Origin: Enoplolaimus lenunculus
Taxonomy: Eukaryota > Nematoda > Enoplea > Enoplida > Thoracostomopsidae
Direction of reading: 5' to 3'
DNA: 64,000 bases
NCBI GenBank assembly: GCA_030248215.1
Contig: JASANG010000694.1
Coordinates: 209,967 to 273,966 of the forward strand
The notes beneath the pieces are model-generated. The model saw only the letters and a program-made list of their open reading frames with translations, made no database searches and had not been told where the DNA came from. Positions 34,201-51,225 of the stretch are shown piece by piece (the first letter of the stretch is position 1; each line of letters begins with the position of its first letter). Made by a program: the position numbers and the translations under genes.

Positions 34201-37200
34201 TAGGCAGCGATTTAGGCTCGTATTATGAAATTTGGGCAGCACATATAGCCAGTTGGTGACAGGTCTTGTAATTTTCGAATCAGTGAATGGCGGGGTTCGA
34301 AATTCAGCACAAATTTCGCATTTGACTTGTCCTACTTGGTGACAGATCCTACACACATTTACCAATACGGCCTCTGATTCCGAGTTTACAGTTCTCAAGT
34401 ACTAGTTTCTGGTGTCCGGGTCACTGCTAAAACTTACGAACCAATCATTTAATGGAGAATGTAAAAGTTACCATATGGTTTAAATTAACGTAAACACTTG
34501 CGTTTCAAGTCCAAGGCTTAAATGAAGACTAGTGCTATGAATCGCCGATTGAAAATTATTGAATCGTGATAAAAGATTCATATCATTCGAGGATTCGTTA
34601 GGCTTTTTCTTCGCTCTCCAGTCATCAACTTCATACTTTTTAGATTGTATCCGTTGATATGTTGATATTCTAAACAAAAAGGCAAAAGTTGAAATATTTT
34701 TTAAGAAGCGGTAAGGCAGTTATGAGGCATCAATTTATTGTAACTTAAGTTTTTGGTATTATTTAATGTGATACACTTAAATGGTATTATACCTTTCCAA
34801 GCGGGTAATTATCATACAACAAGGTCTGCTATATGATATTGCGTTTTTGCCGATCTTTTAAATCTTGTAGTTTCTTTTGTGTTAGCTGTAACCTTTAATT
34901 TGTTTTAAAACTACGAATATAAGGTCACTCAAAAACCAAGATTACACTATGAATTTATATTAACATTTCGGTTTAAATCTTTATCATTGCTCAATACAAA
35001 ATTGACTTTATCAAAATGTAAAATTACCAAAGTTCACAAAAATGTTTGAACTAACGATCACCTTGCTGTCACTGAGGTAAAATAAAACAACCGAAATAAC
35101 AATTTCGGAGTGCAACAACATCCTTTTACTGTTAACATTAAAATTTCGCTAACGGTTTGGTATTCAATTTATTTGAACAACACTACTGGCGTAGCACTAG
35201 TGTTAATCTATTTATGTCTAAAATGATACATTTACTTTCGTATTTTCGCGTAACTGCGTGCCTCGGATTCCAGAACTTCCAAAAGTAATGCAGGAAGATT
35301 TTTAACCCCGTCGGAATCTGAAATAATGTAAAGCCAAAAGCACGTTTTAAAAACTAAAGGTAACAGTACTTACTGCACGTTACGTGATGTGAAGGCATAT
35401 AAACTAAAACTATAAACAAATTCAAAAGTATTATAAAACCCATTAACCAACGATCTGCGATAACGAGGGTTATGACGAATACAGCTCCTGGTCCGCGCCT
35501 CCTGCTCCATGCCCCTTGCAAAACAAAAAAATAAACAGGGTGCGACCGGATATCCGGCTCCGGCAAAAAACCTACATCAGGATACGGTTCCGGTATTTCA
35601 ACTTGCTGGAAGTTTGCCAACTAGCATGGACTGATTGACTTACTTGTACACAATTTTTTCTGTCATACAGGTAGTGTAAATATTTGCATGTGCCCGTGTA
35701 CGTTCACAATTTTGATTGGATGACAATAACGCTGGAAAACCTGATAAAGATGCCAGTGTTAGGGGTGTAACAGTATATGTATCTCAGCATATATTCCTAA
35801 TACTAAACCTACACTTCAGTGTAAAAATAAATCTACAAGCTAAGCCTAAGCCTAAGCAAAAGCAATAACCTTAATCCTAGGCATTTCTATTTTATAGTGC
35901 CTAGAAAAGGGATGTCCTTAAAAGTAACACGGGCCAAACAAATATTACAACTGAACGCAACACTACATAAACATAAAATAATGGAGTAAGCTCGATGTTA
36001 AAATGTTAAGAATGGTTGGGGTAAGACGTTAAGCTTTGTCACGTAAACACTTTGGATACCTTAGCCCACGAAAGGAAGAACTGTTAGCTACGTTCTGATA
36101 TTTTAATACTATCTAGTATTAGATTTGAATTAATTATCCGGCTCTGGCTCCGACCGGGCAATATATTATAGGGCTCCGACATTTTTTGGTATCCGATCGC
36201 ACCCTGCCAAAAACCACTTAAATGCCTACGTGTACCATATGCGAGAAATATGTATATTACAGCGTAACACGGGTACCTTGGCACAATAAGGTTTAACCAC
36301 ATATTAGAGCTTTTGTATATGATTCAGTTATAATAGCCAGCAAGCTAGTAATTTCTCATAAGTAATAATGCTCATCTTACTTTTCATACTCTGACTCGAA
36401 GTCACAACGGTCTCACAAATTAGGTACAACATTTCAGATATTTGGTAATGAACAAGCTTGTTTAGTGCCTATAACAGCGCGTAACGTTTTAAATTCGGAG
36501 TAACACAATCACCAACTTAATCTATCTGCAAAATTTTGCTTATCCCACTAATCTACGTACATAGCTTACATAGTTCAGTCAATTTTATAATAATATAATG
36601 TTCATTTTCAATGAATTAAAAACAACGTAACCAAACCAGTTATTAGGCGTGCTTGCTAATTTACAAATAGAAAAATACGGAGCGACAAAAACTAGCGTTT
36701 CAAAGACATTTACCAATATTAGAAATGTTAGTTTTTAAACCACAATCCCGAATCGGCGACAACAGATTCCACTTTGAAAGATGCTAAGGTATTAATTTCG
36801 TGGCCAAATCAGGAAATATTGTCCAGAACATAAAAACGACGAGTCAAAAGTAAGTAACTCCCAAGGCACATGTCATATTTTTCAACTGCAGCAATTAAAC
36901 TATGCCGATTAGCATAAAACAGAGAAAACATACAGAAATCGCATACAAAGTGAGATCACCAACGTATTCGCACGTAAACAACTCGCCAAATTGATCCAAA
37001 GTGGTGAAACATATCAAATGATAAGTTTCGAATTCCACTTCAACCGATCTGAAAGTAACAACAGAATGAGAGTAGTGCTATACTTTTTTACTACTTCAAT
37101 GTCTTCCAGTGCCGTTCGTCATTGTATACAAATTGCCGTAGCGCGGCGAACTTAAACGCAAACGAATTTGTTTATAGCCATTTTGGACATGCGGTGCCGT

Positions 37201-40200
37201 CCGGTGCCAGACAGCGATGCACGATATGCATAGCGCCACCGTAACAGAAAATTTATTGTAATATCGAAGGGGTCAAAATGCAGCGGTTAACAGAGAAACT
37301 GCTTCCCCCTTTATTAAAAACTCAGCTGGAATGCAAAATTTATTTGAGTTTCTCCACACTTTTGAGGTAAGACTAATCTGTGTTGAACACTAAAGCCTAT
37401 TTTGTGGAGGCTTCAGCGGCAAAAATTGCACAAAGAAATCATACATCCATGGTTTTTGCTCTCGGAAACAATTTGCAAACTGTGGCGCTTTGACTAGAGT
37501 AAACACTCACCCCGGAATTAAACTCAACTGAGCCATACAGAATCTCCAACAACGTTCAGACAATGACGACTTTCTGGTTTTTACCATGGGCGTATACAAG
37601 GGAAAAATAGAGGGCATAGATATCCTCCCGGATTGTCTGGAAATTAAACAAGTGCTTTAAACAGGTCTTTGGATAACTTTTTGGCTTCTGGAGTTCGAAA
37701 CATTTTTTGTTTAACATAAGATTATATCTTCTGAACCGAAATCCATAATGCGCTCCTGATAATTACAGAAAGTACCTGCATAAACATGTTGCAATCTTCT
37801 GGCAGGCATGTCGCACATCCAAAAACAAATGCTTCGAGGCAACAAATAACTGTCTTCGAATCTTTTGGTCAGGAAGGTGAAACTTTTCAGCACAAGTTGC
37901 CGAAACAACCGGAGTGTTTTGTGAAATCCTGCAAAGTACAGTGTTTTGAAAGTGTATGCTTGCTCTTCGATACACTGCAACAAAAAATTTCAAAAACACT
38001 TGAGCCAGGTCTGTCTTGTCCTTATATAAACTATTGGTTTTCAAACGTTTTATGAGAGCATATTAATTATCAAGCAATAAATAAATTCGCTACTGAAGTG
38101 ATTTTACGGGTGCCATAAAACAAACGCCAGCAGGCGATAATTTTTAGCGTTACCAAACCAACCAGTAAGCAATAATTATTAAAAAATTCGTCATGAACAG
38201 AATTAAAGGTTGCACGGCAATAATTAACACATTGGCTCAGAAAATAGAATTTAAACTCAAGAATATAAAATGAAAACTTACATCGTGTATCCTCTGGCAA
38301 TTATCTCACGCTCTCTGAGTGACCGAAAAACGTTACGAATTTCAGTTGTAGCCATCACGTTGAAACTTATGAATTTCGCTACACATGAAACACAATGTGT
38401 GAATTGTGAATTCAGATATGTATACATCAGAAAATGCGCGACGTGAACGACTAGCACCACAGCAACGAACATATACAGAACAAAAACCCCTGCAAAATCA
38501 TTGAAGATTTTTCTTCGAAATGCTACTGCAAAGCTTCCCAGATTAAACTCAGCAGCATTATGGAGATCGTAAGCTAAATCGATTGCAGGATCTAACGTAA
38601 CTACAGCCAAACAATATTCAAACATCACAAATGCGATTGTTGTAGCAAAACCAACGCAAAGCCTGAAAAAGGTAAAAACAAACAAAAGATTTTTTATCTG
38701 GAGACACCAAGCTGGCCTTTTGAACCCAAGTTAAAGTTGAAAATTGGACAATTTTTGAAGAAAATTAAAAACATGTACCATCAGAAGCACCCCAGTTAAC
38801 AGTGGCTACCCATTATAATTGTTGTGTCGTCTTGATGCAGCAAATGTCTACTCAAGCACAATAGATGCAAAACTAAACAACAATACGTACTAAAAAGTCC
38901 ATCCTTATATCCATTTACGTAAGCAAAAACGTCAAACTTCTTAATACAGTAAGCAAAGTTTAGAGACTGCAACTGACATTATTTTTGGTTGCTATTGCTA
39001 GAAATCCAACATTAAATAAACCACAGACAACACCGAGAAATATTTTCCATTATTCTTTCTACACGTAGTAAACTCTAAGTTTGACACAGCTGCTGTACTA
39101 GAACGACCTCAGAGACGCCACAACTAACTAATGTACACTATAAATTGTTCAGGAACTGTGCGTAAATGAAATTATTCATATGTTCGCAAGGGATATTCAA
39201 TAGAATTTATTTTCTTCACTATTAAAGCAAGCAAAGCTAAACTTTTGTTACCTCAACGAATGAGGATATTTACGGCTACAGGTAAAACCATTTGGTTTGA
39301 TATCATTAAAATATTCACCGGATCCTTCAACCAGAACCATGTCATCTTCGTTTAGCAAATTAGATTTCGCCACCATTGCTTGAACACGAAAAGCAAGGTG
39401 CAAACCCTTAAAAAATAATATTGTCTTGGCGTTGTTATTTACTCCTGTTTTAATTCTAATTGCAAATATAAATATTTTTCCTTACCGGTTCTGTTCATTT
39501 AATGTCACATTGCTTTAACGCTCACTGTTCACAACTGAGAATCAATTCATTGAATTATTACTACACAGAACCAAAACAGGACGCAATCGAATACACTCAC
39601 GAACACAAATAAGTGCGCAGAAACCGCGATTGCGTCCGCTGCGGTTGACCTTATTCTGTTCTGAAAATGTATTCCATAGTCCATACTACAATTAATGTCT
39701 TATTAACCTAGTTACAATTTTGCTTCACATGTGAAGAGTGCATTGTTCACACGCCGAAAGGGAACTCTGTTCAAGAGCAGAAGAGTACGTATGCAAAGCA
39801 ACACTTTTGGCTACACAGATATGTAACCTGGAACAACAGCGGGCACACCTACAGAATTTAAAACAAACAGACCCGGAAAGAACACAAAATATGTTACATT
39901 GGCAGTATTTCTTTTAAGGACTAATAGTGCTACTGACTACGGATTTACGTATTCTATTGTTTTGTAGCAGTCTGAGTTTTTAAGCGATCGCGCTCAAACG
40001 CGGTTTCAGACGCGGTTGTAGTCGCGATTTTAATTGCGTTCGCACTTTCGCAGCTGCGGTTTGTACCGCATCTGTAACCGCAATTTTAACCATTGTGTGT
40101 AACCGCGAGACTGCGTGCGCAATCGCGGTTTTTACGTCCACGTAAATGCCAATGAATCTCAACCAGGGGCGTATACAGAATGTCTTTCATTTCAAAGAAA

Positions 40201-42841
40201 GTATAATATTAAAGTAATGGTGTTGCGAGCGAAAAAAATTTATATATTTAGCAGCCTGGTGCTTATTCTACAGCTGTGTCAACTCTGTGACGCCATTTTA
40301 AACGAATCAAGACAGGTACATAAAATAGTGAAGGAAAATTCGCCAGCGAAACGAGCGAGTAGTCACGCACCTTTCAAAACCACCGTGGTTATTATTTTGA
40401 AATAGGTCAGCAGTATAGTCGTATAAATACATACCAAATCTGTCTTATAATCGCATAATCCAAACACTCGCCATACCATAGCCCAAGGCACATGATAAGA
40501 AGTATGTGGCCTACTTTCCAAACCAGAGTCGATGTTATTTATGGAGTTAGTAACGTCCTGCACAAGATTAGATGCAATATTTGGTACAAAGTCGTTTTCA
40601 CAAAGACTGGGGTTAATATCGCACTGCTCCAAATACGTTGCCAATGGTGAATGCTGAAACAAAACATATGAGATAAGGGCTATTTTACACTTCACCCATC
40701 TAAGATTAAAGCTTAAGCTCAAGCTCTTCAGTAAAAATATGAGGCTTCAGTACGCTTTTTCCGAAGTCTAAATTTAACCCTGACCCAATCTCAGTGATGA
40801 CAGAAAAGTGTACAAGAGTAAAAATAAACAACTCCGTCCATATCACAACAGCATGAATATTTGTACACGTTGTTAATTTAAATCACACTATTTCTTTTGT
40901 AAAATTGTTACGCAGCAAAACAAGAAACAAAACGCGGCAAATAAGAACTATGAGAATCATCTCATAGCCACTTAAAAATTTCGCATATCAATATTTTCTA
41001 TTTCATTTTAGATCTAATTTCAGGCTAAAATTTTCTAGCCTGGACGTTCGGATGAGTCATTTGCTGTTTTTGTTGTAGCCATCATCAAGTCAATAGCCAT
41101 GATAATTCTTGAGCTGGTTTTGATGAACTGAGCACATTGAACACGTTTGGTCGATAGGTCATTAATTAATCGATAGATCGGTTGGGATAGCCTTGCATTT
41201 GAACAGATATAAAGTATCGTTTGGGCCCTTGTTGCATTTTGGGCATAATTCATCACACCTGGATTGATTCTTAACTGGAAGCTGTTCAGAAGTTTGCAGT
41301 AGGCCGACTGCAGTTGTGCTAGTGAGCAGCGGGAGCTGCGGTAGAGGGATAGCTCTGATTTATCAATCCTGGGTGGTGGACGATTCAGCAATTGGTTTGG
41401 TTGGTAGTTTTGTATGGTGCTTCTGGTTGACTACGGTTAATTGCAATTAATTTTTCAAACACAAACGCAAAAGAGATAATTTTCCTGAGCAGACACACTG
41501 GTATGCGCCCAGAAGTGAAACTGATAGCATTCCAACGCCCAGAAATGAAATTAACAGCATTCCAACTGATTGTTATGTGCAAAAAGTATCGGCAAAGAAT
41601 CGGCAATTTTTTCAGTACCGATGCCGATGCCGCTACTCACGAAAAGTGCCGATTGTTACCGATGCTGATGCTGATTAATCGGCACATTCCTTTTGGTGGC
41701 AAACGTTTTGACTTCAGGAAAGACTGAAGTGAGGTCCTTCTTCAATGATCGACCAGGTGTGGTCTTTGACGTTTGTTTCAGACTTGAATGGTCTTATTGG
41801 TGGCACAATAGGGCGTATTGTTTCGCCAGCAGCTTAGCGTGTTTGTCTATCGGCAGCACTAATGTTTCTTGATTAAGGTGGTCGACGTTTGTCATTCGGC
41901 TCAAGTGTCAGCACCACTCGACCTCAATTTGGCGATCTCTAATGGCATCAATCAACAGCGTCCGGCCACTCGTACAGTAATACTTAATTGGACTTGTCGA
42001 CAGCGTTCGATATGTTATGGTCAGTCACAACAAACTGCAGCAGCTGCTTCTCGCATCTTCGCTGCCGAAAGCTGTTATACGCTGATTTGGCAATTACCTA
42101 CATGGTCGTACTTCAAAGGTTTTGTTCCGTAACTGCATATCAAGAGCGAGGAACTTGAGACTGGGCGTCCCTCATTGCGCTGTTACATCCCCGAAGTTCT
42201 TCGATTTCTACGTTTGCGACATGCCTCCGCCTGATGAAAGTCATTTTACCATAATCGCTCTATTGCAAGAGCTTGACGCTTTAGCCATAGATGCATGTCA
42301 CGTTTTGTACGTTTTCGATAACACACGTGTAATATTATTAAACACTGTGGACAGGGCATTAATCCCCGTACGCAGTTGCACTGTATTAATAAATAACATT
42401 AGTTCATACCAGGGTGTAACAGGATATCCGTTTCCGATTCTGGTAAAAATCGGTGTCCGTTTAAGTTATAGAAATACGGGAAATTCGGTTAGTTTTATGC
42501 TAAAAACTATTTAGTAACAGGCATATATCGTAATTTTTATTACAAATATGCAGCAATTGTTTGACATGAATCATAAATTACAAAATTCACCCAAAATTTT
42601 TAACTTTCGGTGCATCCGCAATTTTCCCTTTTTTCATTAAAATTTTAAAAAGCCCAGTATTTGCATGCCTCAATTTTGATGGCAGAAAAAAACATCTCGG
42701 AAACATTTATACATTAATATACATTTTCCATTTTCGTTGTTTTCAACACTGTCCGATTCCGTTATTTCTACTATCCGTATACAATCTGGTTCATAGTACC
42801 TTTAAAATCAACTCTTCATCATCTTCATCGACACTTGCCAT
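31245..42841 (-). CDS. VEZT: Vezatin, adherens-junction membrane protein (13 exons)
   Basis: Vezatin is a two-helix membrane protein that, in animals studied, links myosin VIIA to cadherin-catenin junctions. Exons in transcript order: 42841-42800, 40653-40435, 39406-39252, 38662-38282, 37928-37776, 37636-37511, 37048-36960, 35317-35236, 34669-34498, 33806-33653, 32927-32743, 32496-32277, 31477-31245. Every phase matches, giving 736 residues (human 779). Lines recalling human vezatin are HSPLATYLEQC, REREIIARGYTM, GVKNLPALLLEVLESEA, VFEAYVEEDKEE and LLKELKTILKHKSEE. Helices lie near residues 140-160 and 195-219. Exon 1 (MASVDEDDEELILK) sits 2.1 kb upstream and fits in phase and in human-like acidic character. 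Exons at 37636 and 37048 are weakly conserved. The donor of the last intron is uncertain: GTCTCG at 32276 fits the phase, and a stronger GTAAGT lies 10 nt on. Introns carry MITEs and LINE remains. Confidence 0.87.
33128..33157. repeat. (ATT)n microsatellite
   Basis: About ten ATT units in the vezatin intron before exon 11. Confidence 0.85.
33362..33493. mobile_element. Small MITE with GGCGCTAT ends in a vezatin intron
   Basis: TAAGGATGGCGCTATAC at the left and ATAGCGTCACCCTTA at the right are inverted. The interior is GC-rich with GGCGATGGACGGCAC and GGCGCCGCAC. A relative lies at 37068-37247. Confidence 0.55.
34159..34398 (-). other. Cys-rich frame inside a vezatin intron, repeat-derived
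   Basis: An open frame of 79 codons carries CRICHQVGQVKCEIC, four cysteines spaced like a small zinc knuckle. The underlying DNA resembles the repeat at 16990-17330 (GTGAATGG, CATTTGACTTGT, TTGGTGACAGAT lines). It is therefore more likely part of a mobile element than a vezatin exon. Splice phases of the neighbouring exons match without it. Confidence 0.3.
35536..36206. mobile_element. CCGGCT-word hAT-like MITE in a vezatin intron
   Basis: Begins CAGGGTGCGACCGGATATCC and ends GGTATCCGATCGCACCCTG, clear inverted termini of the CAGGGTGCAACC type. Words are CCGGCT and CTCCGA. A TTAGGC-like tract (GCCTAAGCCTAAGC) at about 35840-35860 and its flanks appear to be a second element nested inside. 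No matching target duplication was found. Confidence 0.65.
37068..37247. mobile_element. MITE with GGCGCTAT ends, copy 2
   Basis: The right end ATAGCGCCACCGTAAC and the left TAGTGCTATAC are the decayed inverted pair, and the interior has GTGCCGTCCGGTGCC. It lies close upstream (in the minus sense) of vezatin exon 7, so its edge may overlap the acceptor region. Confidence 0.45.
39596..40146. mobile_element. Mariner-type MITE split by ~310 bp in a vezatin intron
   Basis: AAGTGCGCAGAAACCGCGATTGCG at 39611 onward matches the left part of 11157-11514. The match stops near 39650 and resumes at about 39968 with GTCTGAGTTTTTAAGCGATCGCG, ending at TTTTTACGTCCACGTAAATG. The 39654-39967 block is probably a later insertion, whose own family I do not recognise. 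Confidence 0.5.
41035..42360 (-). mobile_element. LINE fragment with inverted 5' part, in vezatin intron 1
   Basis: Two minus-strand blocks encode the tail of a jockey/CR1-like LINE. 42112-41700 has DHLNQETLVLPIDKHAKLL then KQYALLCHQ. 41391-41035 has RPPPRIDKSEL, then RCSLAQLQSAYCKLLNS and INPGV. The block 42122-42330, which should lie upstream, encodes reverse-transcriptase sequence on the opposite strand: LRLGVPHCAVTSPKF then DFYVCDMPPPDE. This 5' inversion is the structure left by twin priming. The two tail blocks are separated by about 300 bp that include a GCCGAT-word MITE. The frame is decayed by several stops. The clade is by motif recall. Confidence 0.7.
41587..41692. mobile_element. 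GCCGAT-word MITE fragment inside the LINE
   Basis: Words ACCGATGCCGATGCCG and CCGATGCTGATGCTG are followed by the end GATTAATCGGCACATTCC. The lines ACTCACGAAAAGT and GATTAATCG(A/G)CACAT are shared with 7949-8219. Confidence 0.5.
42410..42788. mobile_element. CCGTTT-word hAT MITE abutting vezatin exon 1
   Basis: Starts CAGGGTGTAACAGGATATCC. The right end TATCCGTATACAATCTG is its decayed inverse. The flanks GTTCATAC (42402-42409) and GTTCATAG (42789-42796) match at 7 of 8 bases. Vezatin exon 1 ends at 42800, so the target duplication occupies intron positions +4 to +11. Confidence 0.7.
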
Positions 42842-42849
42842 TTTAATGC

Positions 42850-44113
42850 ATACGAGACACCGGGTATACGGCACGCCAAAAATTTCGTTACTGTGTAAAC
42901 TTGATAAATTCGTTAAAGAATTTAAATAATTGTTTTTAGCTTTTTACTGCGTGGTGTGGTCATAAAGAAATTCACAACACTGGCCATTTGTCTTCGTAAT
43001 TGACATTGACAGTAAGCGATGAACAGTTAAAGCAATGTAAAAGCAACACCACTACGACCAACGGTATCGCACTTCGGGATTTTTTTATCTTAAGCGCATT
43101 GCGTTTGAGCGCAACCAATTGACTAACAATAATACTAAATATCCATGACATTTTTCCGCGAAACTATCCAAGTGCAATATATTGTGAAACAAATTGCTAC
43201 AACCAAAGTGTTGCGATTTAACAATTGAGAACGTGACAACCAGGGTGCAACCGAAATTCCAATATATCGGAGCCGGAAAGTACCTGTTACCGTAACATTC
43301 GCTCGTAACCAAATTTACCATAACTACCGATAGTACTTAACATATTTTGTCGTATATCTTAGACTCCCACGTTTAGGAGACATATTCTACTGTCACTGTA
43401 TACAATTGTAAACTTCCGTTTTGTTTGTAAACGTTCCATTTGTAGTTGAAGTAGGAGTCATGACAGACTGAAAATTGGGCAATCCGTGCTTGACAAATTA
43501 AAAGTTTAGAATGTCCCACTTTTTTAAATTTTCCAATTAGAAAATTTTTAATACCTAGAATACAGGAAAGCTTGACGAAAAATACCGGGGCCAATACCGA
43601 TTTCCTCCGTTTGGTCAAACTTGAACCATTTCTTTTATGCGATTCGCCGAATATTATTTTATTTTGAATTCCAGACTTTAATACAACGCCCCACCTTGCC
43701 AAATATGAAAATTTCAACAAGAAGGCCAGCAATTCCATCTGCCTGAGAACAGAGTTGTCAGCTCATAGTTAGATGAAAATGCTGCTACAACCGTAGTTAC
43801 GATTTATTTATTTAAACGAATTTTAACAACGTCAGCGAGCAACAATAACAAAACATCTGGATCATAAACAGCATTGCGCTGATTTTTTTTTATTTTTGAT
43901 ACTATCTTGTCGGGAAATTAAAACTACGTTTCTGTACAATGCACACACTGCTTCTCATTGCAACTACTGAAAAATACTTGAGTGCCTATAGATAATAAAT
44001 GCCGCAAAATTTGATTAGCAAGCAGCGAATCATCTTAAGTGGTTACTTTCGTATTTGCAACACAGATATGATTTCATTGCAAAATATTTCACTATCACCG
44101 TTAAATAATTCAA
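42850..44113. other. Intergenic between vezatin and RPS23
   Basis: Probably includes the vezatin promoter and the RPS23 3' end. It holds one MITE fragment (43241-43305, CAGGGTGCAACCGAAATTCC). A 121-codon minus-strand frame at 43373-43738 shows no known domain, and I do not call it. Confidence 0.4.
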
Positions 44114-48990
<4,877 letters not shown>

Positions 48991-49205
48991 GGTTCTTTTG
49001 AATAACTGCTAGGTGATGTAAGGTTTTTAGTACGTACGTAATGTGTAAACCTTAAACAAATTACAATAATACATACAAACTGTGTGTACAAGCAGCAACG
49101 TTATATATTGAGAAGTGTTTAACAACCTGTCTGCAAATAGTCATAAGTTGGGTAGGCTAGGGTACTGGGGTTTTTAGTTCTGAGTTCTTCCAGCTGAAAA
49201 TGGGG

Positions 49206-49290
49206 AACGTTCTTACCAGGTTTCAATCCCATCGTGACCCATGGCTAACAGATTCTCAGTCCAGCGCGTTACCTCCGAGCTCGCCGCCTC
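49206..49290 (-). repeat. tRNA-derived SINE head (Leu/Ser-like)
   Basis: On the minus strand an A-box-like GAGCTCGGAGGTAACGCG is followed by a loop CTGAGAA, an extra-arm-length segment and a B-box-like GGGATTGAAACC. The stems do not pair well, so this is a tRNA relic or SINE promoter. Confidence 0.4.
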
Positions 49291-49369
49291 ACAGTCAACT
49301 ACTGAATTTTTAGGTTTTTATGCCTATAAGAACCCTAACATTACACTCATGTATACCGATTCTTCTTGT

Positions 49370-50100
49370 TTTTACTGCTGCTGCATATGAAGACACTACG
49401 TTCGTTGGAACAACACGGTCTGCACGACCACTGTTCAAAGTGCTGTCCAAAGTTAAGGACCATGCCGGGAATCCGACATCGGCCCTCTTGCGCTCGGGTT
49501 AGGCATGCTACCACTACATCGTGTGGTCATTACAACAACCACATAAACGTACCAGTATATATGTGCACATTACAACCTTTTGCTTTACATACACTTACCG
49601 TGCACATATACCGACATCCGTCTTTTTTGCAGGCGGTCGTCCCGGACCGCGAATCCAACTCCCCGAATCGATGGGCTTGCTGTTTGCGCTGCCCATCTCG
49701 GTGGGACCTACATGCTGGAACAACACGGTCTGCACGACCCCTGTTCAGAGTTTTGCCCAAAGTTAAGGACCGGACCACACCGGGAATCGGAATCTCGGCT
49801 CTGTCAGTTTGGGTAGGCACCGGGACTTCAGAACTTTCTACTAAACAACTCCAAAAGCGGGTTACGGGTGGTTTCGAACTAGCGACCTTCGGCGTGTCAG
49901 GCAGACGCTGTTACCACTGCGCAACGCAGGCCGCCTTTACAACTGCTTCTACATCGACTATGCCGACCGTACGCACCGGTAAGCATACTATACAATGTGC
50001 ATCGCTTATATATTGTATACGCACTAGGGCAAGCACGTCTCACATGCTTACATGCCCCAATTTTCACGAAGGTCGTCCCTTGACCGTCCACCTATTTTCG
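49370..50100. repeat. Cluster of tRNA-derived SINE-like repeats
   Basis: A line with GGAACAACACGGTCTGCACG and CAAAGTTAAGGACC occurs twice (about 49409 and 49719). Minus-strand tRNA-like boxes lie at 49470-49540 and 49858-49930. The second has GCGCAGTGGTAACAGCG and CTAGTTCGAAACCACC. The 3' body (AAGCATACTATA...CTCACATGCTTACATG) recurs at 50730-50830. GC-rich open frames here overlap on both strands and are not credible genes. Confidence 0.55.
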
Positions 50101-50157
50101 ACTGGATGGATACCGTGTTCATAGCGCGGCAAATTCCATTGCCATCCTGGTGGCCCC

Positions 50158-50537
50158 CAGGGATGGGTCAATTTTTGACCGTTACTGAGCATAAAAATAA
50201 AATATTTTCTAACAAAAGTTTTGAATGTTTTTTCGTGCTTCTGTGTCATTCTAGCATAATAAAATGTTACATCTGCACAGAATTTATAATACTCAACACA
50301 AAAATTACCGCAAACTTGCTAATAACAATATTACTAATGGGGGGTTCCCGTTATAACTGGGGCAGCTTGGGACAGGTTTTGCCCTATGCCGTCCATTCAA
50401 CGTTGACGTCGAATCAACATTGGACAAACCGTGACCTGCCTGTCCAGGTTATAACATGAATCGCGCATAAAAACAGCACAAAAACAACTGACGTCATCCC
50501 GACTTACCGAGTCCGAGACCAAGACCGCACATCCTTG
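50158..50537. mobile_element. GAGACC-word MITE, third copy
   Basis: Starts CAGGGATGGGTCAATTTTTGACC and ends CGAGACCAAGACCGCACATCC. It is missing part of the left word array. The flanks show no good target duplication. Confidence 0.55.
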
Positions 50538-50559
50538 GCTGGCCTCAATGTCAGTCTAG

Positions 50560-50880
50560 GTAGAACCGTTGATTTCAGACCTTTCCAATTAAGCAACTTA
50601 AAAAGCTGGATGCGTGACGTTTCGAACTAGCAACCTTCTGCATGTCACACAGATGCGGTTACCACTGCGACACGTAGTCCGCCTCTCCAATTGCTTTCAT
50701 CGCCCACTATATATGTCGACCGTTTGCCGCCGGCAAGCATACTATATAGTGCAATGCATTTTGCATTAACACGCAGACAAGCATTTCTCACATGCTTACA
50801 TGACCCAATTTTCTACAAAGTCGTCCCTCGACCGTATGCCGCCAGAAAGCGTACTGTATAGTGCAACGCATTTCGCATAT
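50560..50880 (-). repeat. tRNA-derived SINE, copy 2
   Basis: Minus-strand boxes CGCAGTGGTAACCGCATC and TTGCTAGTTCGAAACG match the relic at 49858-49930. The flanks on both sides align over about 300 bp, which supports a true dispersed SINE family. Confidence 0.55.
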
Positions 50881-50892
50881 ACATATAGTCCA

Positions 50893-51225
50893 GGGTTCAA
50901 CCGGAATTCCTGTAAAAATTCAACTCCTGTTCCTGTTCCTGTTCATTCATTCAAAGATGCAGGAACCGGGAACTTTACGGTAATGTGTCAAATTATTAAT
51001 AATCATTGAAATATTGGAATTTGGGTAATAAACTGTTTATGGAATGTATTGCAGAATGTGATGATGAACTAGCTGAAAATTCGCTTATGCCATTTTTAGA
51101 AAGTTTTCTAAAAAGTCCAACAGTAATTCGGTGACGAAAACTATTTCAAATTCCGGTTCCTGTTCCTGCAAACAAATTCAACTCCTGTTCCCGTTCCTGT
51201 TCCGGCAAAATTTAGTTCCTGTTGG
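50893..51225. mobile_element. CCTGTT-word MITE
   Basis: Starts CAGGGTTCAACCGGAATTCC, then CTCCTGTTCCTGTTCCTG. The right side repeats CCGGTTCCTGTTCCTGC. It is another word variant (TTCCTG) of the CAGGGTGCAACC family. The right terminus is lost in a SINE fragment (51240-51340). Confidence 0.5.

Noticed and set aside
37711-37983. Alternative frame across vezatin exon 5
   Set aside because: It is longer, but joining it to the flanking exons breaks the phase. The chosen frame (37928-37776) connects in phase on both sides and keeps vezatin-like sequence.
43373-43738. A 121-codon minus-strand frame between vezatin and RPS23
   Set aside because: No recognisable domain and AT-driven composition; no splice or start context that supports it. 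RNA evidence could change this.
49366-50124. A 252-codon plus-strand open frame
   Set aside because: It runs across GC-rich SINE-like repeats, is composed of internally repeated and tRNA-derived DNA, overlaps open frames on both strands, and shows no known domain.
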